Under the pieces are notes generated by a model. The model did no database searches, was not told where the DNA came from, and was given only the letters and a program-made list of their open reading frames with translations. A program made the translations under genes and the position numbers. DNA of 12,453 nt from contig DASWHX010000102.1 of the NCBI GenBank assembly GCA_036397995.1, positions 1 to 12,453 of the forward strand, written 5' to 3'. This DNA comes from DASWHX01 sp036397995 (GTDB lineage: Bacteria > Bacteroidota > Bacteroidia > Cytophagales > Cyclobacteriaceae). Positions 1-5,894 of the stretch are shown here, in pieces (within the stretch, counting starts at the first letter, position 1; each line of letters begins with the position of its first letter).

Positions 1-1
1 A

Positions 2-685
2 GACGTAACAAAACTGCTTGACTTTCTTTATCGCTACCAAAAAAAATACATCAAACTTGACAAAAAACAACGCCAGGAATTTTTCTACGACCAACGGACA
101 AATTACAACTTGCAGCGTTTCAATATTGATTACGACAAATATTCCGAGCAATGGTTTCCGAGAGCGGCACAACTTATTTTTTTAAACAAGACTTGTTTCA
201 ACGGACTGTATCGTGTTAACTCAACAGGTGAGTTCAATTCACCGGCTGGCGACTATGACAACCCTACAATTTGTGATGAGCAAAATTTATTAGCAGTTCA
301 TCAAGTATTGCAAATTGCTGAAATCAAAAAAGCCGACTTCAAAGAAATTGTAACTGACTTAAAAGCAAAGTCATTCGTTTACTTTGATCCACCTTACAGA
401 CCAATTAGTAAAACTGCAAGTTTTAATACATACAGCAAACACCACTTTGCCGACAACCAACAAGTTCAATTAGCAGAACTTTTTAAACAGCTGGATAAAA
501 AAGGAACACAGGTAATGCTAAGCAACTCCGATCCTAAAAACAATGACCCTTCAGACAATTTTTTTGACGACATATACAGCGACTACTACATTACAAGAGT
601 TCCGGCAAGACGAATCATAAATTCCGATCCTACAAAACGTGGAACAATAAATGAAATCGTTGTTACCAATTATTCCATAGCATAA
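2..685 (+). CDS. DNA adenine methyltransferase, Dam/MboIA type (5' partial)
   Basis: This gene methylates the N6 of adenine in a short recognition sequence, using S-adenosylmethionine. The frame is open from the first bases, so the N-terminal part, including the SAM-binding FxGxG motif, lies outside the window; about 227 residues are visible. They include the Dam-family block NKTCFNGLYRVN at visible residues 62-73, the catalytic DPPY motif (386-397), the SNSDP segment, and the C-terminal arginine-rich stretch ending RGTINEIVVTNY. These are characteristic of class alpha N6-adenine methyltransferases of the Dam, DpnM and MboIA group. The internal TTG at 110 is not the start, because the family-type sequence continues upstream of it. 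It is either an orphan Dam enzyme or the methylase of a type II restriction system; the specificity cannot be read from this part. The remnant immediately downstream favours a former restriction system. Confidence 0.93.
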   Translation, partial: DVTKLLDFLYRYQKKYIKLDKKQRQEFFYDQRTNYNLQRFNIDYDKYSEQWFPRAAQLIFLNKTCFNGLYRVNSTGEFNSPAGDYDNPTICDEQNLLAVHQVLQIAEIKKADFKEIVTDLKAKSFVYFDPPYRPISKTASFNTYSKHHFADNQQVQLAELFKQLDKKGTQVMLSNSDPKNNDPSDNFFDDIYSDYYITRVPARRIINSDPTKRGTINEIVVTNYSIA

Positions 686-751
686 ATGGAAAAAGAAACT
701 AAAAGTATCGTAACAGGAAATCAACTTGAAGTGGCCTCAAAACTGTATTGA
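686..751 (+). pseudogene. Possible decayed start of a restriction endonuclease gene
   Basis: An ATG directly follows the methylase stop codon (TAAATG), the spacing of translationally coupled genes. It reads only 21 codons, MEKETKSIVTGNQLEVASKLY, before a TGA. After an apparent frame change, the frame at 726-800 reads DKLISNSYNIPFG. Together the two pieces resemble, in my judgement, the N-terminal pattern GN..E...A..LI..GY.V..PFG found in some small PD-(D/E)XK endonucleases. The rest of such a gene is absent, because the TetR promoter and gene begin at once. I infer a frameshifted and truncated restriction gene. This is pattern recall without a database match, and a chance short frame is the alternative. 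Confidence 0.35.
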
Positions 752-776
752 CAAGTTGATATCCAATTCGTATAAT

Positions 777-790
777 ATACCGTTTGGTAT
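777..790. promoter_or_regulatory. Predicted TetR operator, copy 1
   Basis: The site ATACCGTTTGGTAT has perfect 5-bp arms (ATACC and GGTAT) around a 4-bp centre. It lies 28 bp before the TetR start codon. A 20-bp block containing it (775-794) matches 1433-1452 at 19 of 20 positions. Its TTTG (783-786) doubles as the predicted -33 element, so binding here would block the repressor's own promoter. The site is directly visible; its role as an operator is inferred from position and duplication. Confidence 0.75.
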
Positions 791-814
791 TTTTCAATTA
801 AATTGTTATATTTG
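783..814 (+). promoter_or_regulatory. Predicted Bacteroidetes-type promoter of the TetR gene
   Basis: TTTG at 783-786 and TATATTTG at 807-814 fit the Bacteroidetes primary sigma consensus (TTTG, then TAnnTTTG) with a 20-bp spacer. Transcription would begin only a few bases past 814, at or beside the ATG at 819. The mRNA would then be leaderless or nearly so, if this promoter is the one used. The -33 element lies inside the operator palindrome. Confidence 0.6.
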
Positions 815-818
815 CTTC

Positions 819-1415
819 ATGCTTACTAAATCGGAGCGAACAACTCAATTTATCCTGGAAACTGTAGCCCCCATTTTCAATAAAAAGGGGTACTTTGGCA
901 CGAGTATGAGCGACCTTACGGCTGCAACAGGTTTAACCAAAGGTTCAATATATGGTAATTTTGAAAATAAAGAACAATTGGCGCTTGAAGCCTTTAATTA
1001 CAATGTGATGAAGGTTAATGGACTGTTGAAGAAACATGTTGGCTTGCATAAGAAAGCAAAAGATAAATTGTTTGCCCTGACTGAATTTTATAGAGGATAT
1101 AAGCAGTATACCGGTGAATTTGGGGGTTGTCCGTTGATCAATGTGGGAGTAGACAGCGCACACCAAAACCCGGTTCTGGCAAATCGCGTAAAGCAGGTAG
1201 TGCATAAATGGAAAGAAAGTCTCGTCAGGATTATTGAGCAGGGAATACAGGATGGTAATTTTAGAAAGTCAGTTAAGCCGGAAAAATTGGCAAATTTAAT
1301 CTTTGGTATGATTGAGGGTGGAGCATTTCTTACCGTTATCGCGGATGATAAAATGATAATGATTGATATGATGAATGAGGTTGACCGGATTATCGAAAGG
1401 GATTTAATCAAATAA
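819..1415 (+). CDS. TetR/AcrR family transcriptional repressor
   Basis: This 198-residue protein is a typical TetR-family dimeric repressor that leaves DNA on binding a small ligand. The N-terminal helix-turn-helix covers residues about 10-50, with TSMSDLTAATGLTKGSIYGNFENKEQL carrying the usual recognition helix and the YxxFxxKExL ending. The C-terminal ligand-binding and dimer domain contains GGCPLIN at residues 102-108, seen in one common TetR subfamily. I chose the ATG at 819 because the frame extension back to 726 runs through the promoter and operator and has no TetR similarity. The gene is followed 60 bp later by an alpha/beta hydrolase gene carrying the same palindrome, so it probably represses itself and that gene. 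The ligand is unknown. Confidence 0.92.
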   Translation: MLTKSERTTQFILETVAPIFNKKGYFGTSMSDLTAATGLTKGSIYGNFENKEQLALEAFNYNVMKVNGLLKKHVGLHKKAKDKLFALTEFYRGYKQYTGEFGGCPLINVGVDSAHQNPVLANRVKQVVHKWKESLVRIIEQGIQDGNFRKSVKPEKLANLIFGMIEGGAFLTVIADDKMIMIDMMNEVDRIIERDLIK

Positions 1416-1434
1416 TTTTTTTTTGAATATATAT

Positions 1435-1448
1435 ATACCGATTGGTAT
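1435..1448. promoter_or_regulatory. Predicted TetR operator, copy 2
   Basis: The site ATACCGATTGGTAT has the same perfect 5-bp arms and differs from copy 1 only in one central base. It lies in the 60-bp gap between the TetR gene and the hydrolase gene, 27 bp before the hydrolase start codon, almost the same distance as copy 1 from its gene. The TTG at 1442-1444 could act as a -33 element, but I see no good -7 element at the expected spacing. Confidence 0.73.
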
Positions 1449-1475
1449 TTTTATAAGACTTTAAACCATGACACA

Positions 1476-2342
1476 ATGAAATTGATTCAAACCTCTACAA
1501 GAATTTTCTTCAAAATAACTTCACTTATAGCTCCGGCAATGGCGGCAAATATCGCATTTCAACTATTCCAGACAACCCGGAAAAAAGTTCGTAGCAAAGA
1601 GCGAGACTTCTTTCAAAATTCCACGCACTTCCACGTACCTGGTAACCAGGAAAATATTGATTGCTACGAATTGGGAAACCCAAAAGGTGAAATAGTTTTC
1701 CTCGTCCATGGGTGGGAAAGCAACGCCGGCAGCATGTCTGCCATTGCGGCAAAACTCGCATCACTAAATTACCGGGTGATCGCCTTTAATTTTCCGGCTC
1801 ATGGCACATCAAATCTCAAAAAAGCAAATTTACTGGTTTGTTCACATGCATTTCTCAATGTATTAGGTTACATAAAACCAAAAGACCGGTTTTCGGTGGT
1901 CGGTCATTCCTTTGGCTCAGCAGTTTCTGCTTATACTTTATCTAAAGTTGACATGCAGATTAATAAAATTATGTTCCTGACCACACCTAACCGGATTTCT
2001 GATATTTTCAGTGAGTTCCGCAAAATGATTGGCTTAGGTGAATCTTCCTACAAGTTACTACTCCAAAAAGCCCAGGCATTATTGGGTGAAGATCCAGCCG
2101 ATGTCAATGTGGAAGATAAAATGAAAATGGTGAAGTTTTCCCAGTTGTTGATACTCCATGATTTGTTCGATAAAGTATTAGCGCACAAAAATTCTTTGAA
2201 CGTACATAAGGCTATTTCAAACAGCAGAATGGTGACCACATTTGAGGTAGGCCATTATAGAATGTTGTGGGATGAAAAAGTTCTTGATCAAATTGAAGAG
2301 TATTTTTCACCTGGTTTTGTCGCGTTACCTAAAGCATCCTAA
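1476..2342 (+). CDS. Alpha/beta hydrolase, probable esterase or lipase
   Basis: This is a 288-residue serine hydrolase of the alpha/beta fold. The oxyanion-hole region is VHGW at 77-80. The nucleophile elbow is GHSFG at 143-147 (Ser145). The likely acid is Asp232 in the HDLFD stretch, and the catalytic His is His260 in GHYRML, so the triad looks complete. Residues about 10-30 are hydrophobic and could form an N-terminal membrane anchor or interfacial helix, followed by the basic stretch RKKVRSKER. No lipobox or clear cleavage site is visible. The substrate cannot be named; carboxyl ester hydrolysis is the family default. The shared palindrome upstream ties its expression to the adjacent TetR repressor, suggesting induction by a substrate or a toxic ester or lipid. 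The predicted product could instead be a lipase-like or haloperoxidase-like member of the fold. Confidence 0.88.
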   Translation: MKLIQTSTRIFFKITSLIAPAMAANIAFQLFQTTRKKVRSKERDFFQNSTHFHVPGNQENIDCYELGNPKGEIVFLVHGWESNAGSMSAIAAKLASLNYRVIAFNFPAHGTSNLKKANLLVCSHAFLNVLGYIKPKDRFSVVGHSFGSAVSAYTLSKVDMQINKIMFLTTPNRISDIFSEFRKMIGLGESSYKLLLQKAQALLGEDPADVNVEDKMKMVKFSQLLILHDLFDKVLAHKNSLNVHKAISNSRMVTTFEVGHYRMLWDEKVLDQIEEYFSPGFVALPKAS

Positions 2343-2346
2343 GGCA

Positions 2347-2366
2347 TATTTGATCCAAATACTTTT
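2347..2366 (+). terminator. Weak hairpin with T-run after the hydrolase gene
   Basis: The inverted repeat TATTTG-ATC-CAAATA (2347-2361) begins 4 bp after the hydrolase stop and is followed by CTTTTT. The stem is AT-rich with only a three-base loop, so it would be a weak intrinsic terminator. It may instead be a regulatory site ahead of the transporter gene 53 bp downstream. Confidence 0.35.
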
Positions 2367-2414
2367 TAAGAAATAATCAATTCAATACATTTAGGGCGCT
2401 AAATAAATAATGCA

Positions 2415-3860
2415 ATGTCGCCCATGACAAATGTTCGGAAAATCGGATTTATTTTGGGTCCGGTTTTATTTTTTGCATTGCTGAGCCTTCAGGAAGTTTC
2501 GCCCCTGGAACCAACTGCCTGGAAAGTGCTGGCCATGACAGCCTGGATGGTTACCTGGTGGATAACTGAAGCTATCCCAATTCCAGTCACCGCCATCCTT
2601 CCAATGGTTCTGCTCCCCCTGCTGCAGATTTTTAATATCCGGGAAGCTACGGCCTCTTATGCAGACCCGATTATTTTCCTCTTCATGGGCGGATTTCTAA
2701 TAGCTCTTGGGCTTGAAAAGCACCACCTGCATACCAGAATTGCCTTGAATCTTATAAAGATAACCGGGACCAATTCCAATGGAATTGTGTTAGGCTTTAT
2801 GCTGGCCACCGCTTTCCTGAGTATGTGGATCAGCAATACCGCCGCGACAGTAATGATGCTGCCTATTGCCATGTCCATAATTGAATTAATTCCCAGGAAT
2901 CAGCCAGAACTTGCAAAGTCGCATGATTTCAAAATGTTTGCATTGTGTCTCATGCTTGGAGTTGCCTATGCGGCCAATATTGGTGGCACTGCAACAATAA
3001 TAGGTACGCCTCCAAATATTGTCCTTGTCGGATTCGCGCAGACAATGCTGCACCAGGATTTGTCTTTTAGCAAGTGGCTTCTCATCGGCCTGCCTTTTGC
3101 TGCAACAATGCTTTTGTTAACCTTTTTTATGCTCACCAGGTTTTTATACCCAAGTAAAATGGGTTCTATATCCGGCTCAAGACAGGTAGTGGACCAAAAA
3201 ATCAGAGAATTGGGTCCGGTATCAACCGCGGAAAAAAGAGTAAGTCTGGTGTTTGGTCTTACCGCTCTCAGCTGGATTTTCAGAAGTCCATTAAATCAAT
3301 TGATAGGACAGAATATTTTAAATGATACAATAATCGCAATGACCGGAGGAATCCTGATGTTCATCGTACCTTCCGGTAATGGGAAAGCTTTGCTTTCATG
3401 GAAAGATTCCAAAAGGTTAGCCTGGGGCATTCTTTTGCTTTTTGGAGGGGGATTAACTTTAGCAAAATCATTGGAAGAGGCGGGGATAATACAAATTATT
3501 GGCCAGTCCATTCAGGAAAATGGTAGTTTTGGAGTTCTGTTAGTACTGTTCTTACTAATAACTGTGATGTTATTTATGACCGAGTTGATGAGCAATGTCG
3601 CCCTGGCAACAATTTTTATTCCCGTGGTTATTGGGATAGCCGGCGGACTCGGGGTTGAACCGTTGTATTTTGCAATTCCTGTTACTCTGGCCTCAAGCTG
3701 CGCGTTCATGATGCCAATCTCTACACCACCTAACGCGATTGTATTTTCAAGCGGATTTATCAGAATGGATCAGATGGTCAAAGCAGGAGTGTGGCTGAAT
3801 TTGATTTCCATTTTTATTCTGATGATTTTAGGGTCAAGTATTGTTCGATGGATTTATTAG
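2415..3860 (+). CDS. SLC13/DASS family anion:sodium symporter
   Basis: This 481-residue inner-membrane protein belongs to the divalent anion:Na+ symporter family (DASS, SLC13), which imports di- and tricarboxylates such as succinate, or in some members sulfate. Family marks are WWITEAIPIPVTAILP at 48-63, the first substrate/sodium motif ISNTAATVMMLP at 139-150, GTPPN at 197-201, the second repeat motif MSNVALATIF at 392-401, and the signature MPISTPPNAIVFSSG at 433-447. About 11 hydrophobic segments alternate through the length, as expected. The second motif reads SNV rather than SNT, a variant also known in animal SLC13 proteins. Start choice is between ATG 2415 and ATG 2424, which differ by three residues. 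It follows the hydrolase in the same direction after a 72-bp gap, so co-transcription is possible but not shown. The substrate is not decided by the sequence. Confidence 0.92.
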   Translation: MSPMTNVRKIGFILGPVLFFALLSLQEVSPLEPTAWKVLAMTAWMVTWWITEAIPIPVTAILPMVLLPLLQIFNIREATASYADPIIFLFMGGFLIALGLEKHHLHTRIALNLIKITGTNSNGIVLGFMLATAFLSMWISNTAATVMMLPIAMSIIELIPRNQPELAKSHDFKMFALCLMLGVAYAANIGGTATIIGTPPNIVLVGFAQTMLHQDLSFSKWLLIGLPFAATMLLLTFFMLTRFLYPSKMGSISGSRQVVDQKIRELGPVSTAEKRVSLVFGLTALSWIFRSPLNQLIGQNILNDTIIAMTGGILMFIVPSGNGKALLSWKDSKRLAWGILLLFGGGLTLAKSLEEAGIIQIIGQSIQENGSFGVLLVLFLLITVMLFMTELMSNVALATIFIPVVIGIAGGLGVEPLYFAIPVTLASSCAFMMPISTPPNAIVFSSGFIRMDQMVKAGVWLNLISIFILMILGSSIVRWIY

Positions 3861-3863
3861 GCA

Positions 3864-3896
3864 TAAAAAAACCCCGATTAAATTACCGGGGTCTTT
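3864..3896. terminator. Bidirectional intrinsic terminator
   Basis: The hairpin ACCCCG (3871-3876) / CGGGGT (3887-3892) has a 10-base loop. Read on the minus strand it is followed by seven T residues (3870-3864), a strong terminator for the minus-strand gene ending at 3923. Read on the plus strand only TCTTT follows, so it is weaker for the transporter gene ending at 3860. It sits between two convergent genes, as expected. Confidence 0.85.
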
Positions 3897-3922
3897 GAGC
3901 CTGACCTTAAATCTGTATCAAT

Positions 3923-4270
3923 TTATTTATTGAATTCCTTATTTTTCTTTTCTTCAATCAGATAGGATAACCCAAGACCTATTCCGCCGAAGATAAATAA
4001 CATTGAAAAATACCCCACTTCTTGCATGCGGAAGTTCATATCCAGGAAATAACCAAATAACAGACCGGCACCAGCTCCCATTAGGAGCAATGAAGCTCTC
4101 AATGAAATTGAACTGTTCCGCGGCTCCGGCTTGAAATCTCCAGGGCTCATTCCCTTTTCAATCATCGCCATTTTTTCATGGTTTGAGAATTTTCTCAAGT
4201 AAACAACCATTATCAGTGCTCCTATACTGAAGATGATTAACCAGATTATTGCTAATATTCCTTCTTCCAT
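3923..4270 (-). CDS. Small three-helix membrane protein (DUF6249-like)
   Basis: This is a 115-residue membrane protein of unknown function. Predicted helices lie at about 4-24, 57-77 and 85-105. The cytoplasmic loop after helix 1 has the conserved pattern FSNHEKMAMIEKGMSPGDF (28-46), which I associate with a Bacteroidetes family (I believe DUF6249) often encoded beside ECF sigma factors. The C-terminus is short and lysine-rich. It is divergent from the sigma factor gene, with 152 bp between the starts. That placement suggests, but does not prove, a role in the same membrane signalling unit. The loop could be the interaction surface; no enzyme motif is visible. Confidence 0.85.
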   Translation of the reverse strand: MEEGILAIIWLIIFSIGALIMVVYLRKFSNHEKMAMIEKGMSPGDFKPEPRNSSISLRASLLLMGAGAGLLFGYFLDMNFRMQEVGYFSMLFIFGGIGLGLSYLIEEKKNKEFNK

Positions 4271-4307
4271 TTTATTATTCGTTAATACTTGATTTGTCTT
4301 TATGACT

Positions 4308-4328
4308 TAACCGGTTGCAACCAGGTTA
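4308..4328. promoter_or_regulatory. Long inverted repeat between divergent genes
   Basis: Left arm TAACCGGTTG (4308-4317) and right arm CAACCAGGTTA (4318-4328) are reverse complements apart from one extra base in the right arm. The centre, GTTGCAAC, is a perfect 8-bp palindrome. It lies between the divergent membrane-protein and sigma-factor genes, 38 bp upstream of the former's start and 94 bp upstream of the latter's. An operator for a dimeric regulator of both genes is the most natural reading. Confidence 0.55.
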
Positions 4329-4422
4329 CACCCGGCTGAGAATATTTAAAGAATATGCCAAATGCTCCTTAAATTGACGAATTAAACTGTAACTTTTATC
4401 ATCATCAGGTTGTCAAAGAACC

Positions 4423-4992
4423 GTGGGTGTACAACAGGAAGAATACGAATTAATTGATCGTATACTGGAAGGTGAGGAAGCATCTTATAAAATACTTGTT
4501 GACAAGTATAAATCATATGCTTTTTCACTTTCATTACGAATTTTGAATAATCGTGAAGACGCTGAGGAAGCCAGTATGGATGCGTTTGTAAAAGCCTTTC
4601 ATTCACTAAAGGGTTTTAACAGGAATTCGAAGTTTTCAACCTGGCTTTACAGGATAGTGTTTAACACTTCCTTAACCTATAAAAAAAAACAAAAGTTGAA
4701 TCAAAGTATTGATGATACTTATCTTGGTGAAACGCTGGAAAGCGAAGAAACAGATGAATTGCAAGAGAAAGACCAACGGAAATTTATTATGCAGGCACTA
4801 AAAGAATTGCTTCCAATGGATGCAACAATCCTTAGTTTGTTCTATTTAAAGGAGAATACCCTTGAAGAGATTGGAGAAGTAGTCGGCATGAATCCAAATT
4901 CGGTAAAAGTCAAGCTTTTCAGGGCCAGAAAGCGCCTTGCCGATGAATTAACAAAAAATCTGTCGCATGAAGCTATAGCCTTAATAAAATAA
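4423..4992 (+). CDS. ECF-type RNA polymerase sigma factor
   Basis: This 189-residue sigma-70 family factor directs RNA polymerase to its own promoters. Region 2 covers residues about 20-90, including the DAEEASMDAFVKAFHSL stretch (46-62) and FSTWLYRIVFNT (71-82), the -10 recognition and core-binding part. An acidic linker (94-118) follows. Region 4 covers about 120-175, with helix-turn-helix TLEEIGEVVGMNPNSVKVKLFRARKRL. There is no region 1 or 3, which defines the ECF group. An in-frame stop at 4390 and no ATG force a start near 4423; GTG is the best candidate and costs no conserved residue. The next gene begins 19 bp after the stop and encodes a membrane protein suited to be its anti-sigma factor. 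Its regulon is unknown. Confidence 0.93.
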   Translation: MGVQQEEYELIDRILEGEEASYKILVDKYKSYAFSLSLRILNNREDAEEASMDAFVKAFHSLKGFNRNSKFSTWLYRIVFNTSLTYKKKQKLNQSIDDTYLGETLESEETDELQEKDQRKFIMQALKELLPMDATILSLFYLKENTLEEIGEVVGMNPNSVKVKLFRARKRLADELTKNLSHEAIALIK

Positions 4993-5011
4993 TGATTTAA
5001 TTTGAGATGAA

Positions 5012-5548
5012 ATGGAAAAGATAACAGACCAGGAATTAATTGACCTCATAGACAATAGGTTTGGAGTTGAAAGGTCCAGGAAGATGCTGGAACTTATTAA
5101 TCATGATCAGCACCTGTTGAGACGTTATCAAATGATGAAGGTAATTCATCAACATTTAAGCAACTCAACACATGAGGAAGCTCCGGTCAGTTTTTCTGAT
5201 CGGGTAATGAGAAATCTGCATAACCCGCAGTATATACAAGGTGTTATAGCAGCCCGGTATAATTCCAGGAATTTATTCACATTCTTTACCATCTTTGCAG
5301 GTATTTTGGTGGGAGTGTATATACTTGCTTCAGGCATTGTTGCCATTCCATTTTTTGATCAATTCTCTATAAATCCGGTCAACCTTCAGGGAAACAAAAT
5401 CGATATAAATCCTATCATCGATGGGCTTACTTCAAGCGTAATTTTTAAGGTTTTTTTGATAGCAGATATGGTTCTGGCCTGGTTTATCCTGGATCGCGTC
5501 GTACTTAAACCTTACTTTGAGACAAGAAGGAAAAAATACGCTTATTGA
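5012..5548 (+). CDS. Putative membrane-bound anti-sigma factor
   Basis: This 178-residue protein has a charged cytoplasmic N-terminal domain (1-87), a membrane helix at about 89-115, an extracytoplasmic loop of about 25 residues, a second helix at about 142-163 and a basic tail. The N-terminal part begins with a helix of the form ITDQELIDLIDNRF and has the pattern SFSDRVMRNL (60-69), similar to Bacteroidetes proteins encoded just after ECF sigma genes. It has no cysteines at all, so it is not a classic zinc-binding HxxxCxxC anti-sigma factor. The 19-bp spacing from the sigma gene implies one operon. I infer that it holds the sigma factor at the membrane. No homologous domain is certain, so the call rests on context and topology. 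Confidence 0.7.
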   Translation: MEKITDQELIDLIDNRFGVERSRKMLELINHDQHLLRRYQMMKVIHQHLSNSTHEEAPVSFSDRVMRNLHNPQYIQGVIAARYNSRNLFTFFTIFAGILVGVYILASGIVAIPFFDQFSINPVNLQGNKIDINPIIDGLTSSVIFKVFLIADMVLAWFILDRVVLKPYFETRRKKYAY

Positions 5549-5554
5549 ATTGCT

Positions 5555-5570
5555 TTCAGGATTTCCTGAA
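5555..5570. terminator. Short hairpin between convergent genes
   Basis: TTCAGG-ATTT-CCTGAA is a perfect 6-bp stem with a four-base loop, starting 7 bp after the stop of the anti-sigma gene. No T-run follows on the plus strand. It lies before the end of the possible minus-strand gene at 5593. It is at best a weak terminator. Confidence 0.3.
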
Positions 5571-5592
5571 CGTCAGAATTTACCGGGTATCC

Positions 5593-5808
5593 TTAATTTT
5601 CCCAGAATTTATTCTGATATAATTTTCCTGAAAACTCAACTTCGCAAACTTGCAAAAACGTTTTTAGCAACTTCACTTTTCTGGCTTTTGTCATTTTCCC
5701 ATAAGCGTTCTCAAATGAATTCCATCGCATTTGAAAATGGGGATGTAAGGATTGCAACCGCCGAATCAGGTTGTCATATTCCTCATTGAGTGTTTTATTT
5801 ATATTCAT
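5593..5808 (-). CDS. Possible small protein of unknown function
   Basis: This 71-residue frame encodes a mostly charged, probably helical protein with a basic centre (MTKARKVKLLKTF, about residues 39-51). It has no membrane segment or motif that I recognise. Two points favour it over the overlapping plus-strand frame at 5517-5789. First, the minus-strand region upstream has a TTG at 5861-5859, a 20-bp spacer and TATATTTA at 5838-5831, close to the Bacteroidetes promoter, placing transcription about 17 bp before the ATG. Second, its composition looks more protein-like. Against it, that promoter lies in very AT-rich DNA where such matches arise by chance. Confidence 0.4.
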   Translation of the reverse strand: MNINKTLNEEYDNLIRRLQSLHPHFQMRWNSFENAYGKMTKARKVKLLKTFLQVCEVEFSGKLYQNKFWEN

Positions 5809-5830
5809 ATATTTAATAGTAATATATAAA

Positions 5831-5861
5831 TAAATATAATAATTAGATATAATTAATACAA
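5831..5861 (-). promoter_or_regulatory. Possible promoter in AT-rich spacer
   Basis: On the minus strand TTG (5861-5859), a 20-bp spacer, then TATATTTA (5838-5831) match the Bacteroidetes promoter at seven of eight bases in the -7 element. The surrounding stretch, about 5805-5870, has almost no G or C, so a chance match is quite possible. It would serve the small minus-strand frame starting at 5808. Confidence 0.3.
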
Positions 5862-5894
5862 TTACATAATGGTTATGGATGATGAAAATAACTT

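Noticed and set aside
726..818. N-terminal extension of the TetR protein back to 726
   Set aside because: The extra 31 residues run through the promoter and operator and look unlike a TetR N-terminus. The ATG at 819 gives a normal family length.
5517..5789. A 90-residue plus-strand frame overlapping the end of the anti-sigma gene
   Set aside because: Its start is inside the anti-sigma gene, it has no visible promoter or motif, and the minus-strand frame over the same DNA looks more protein-like.
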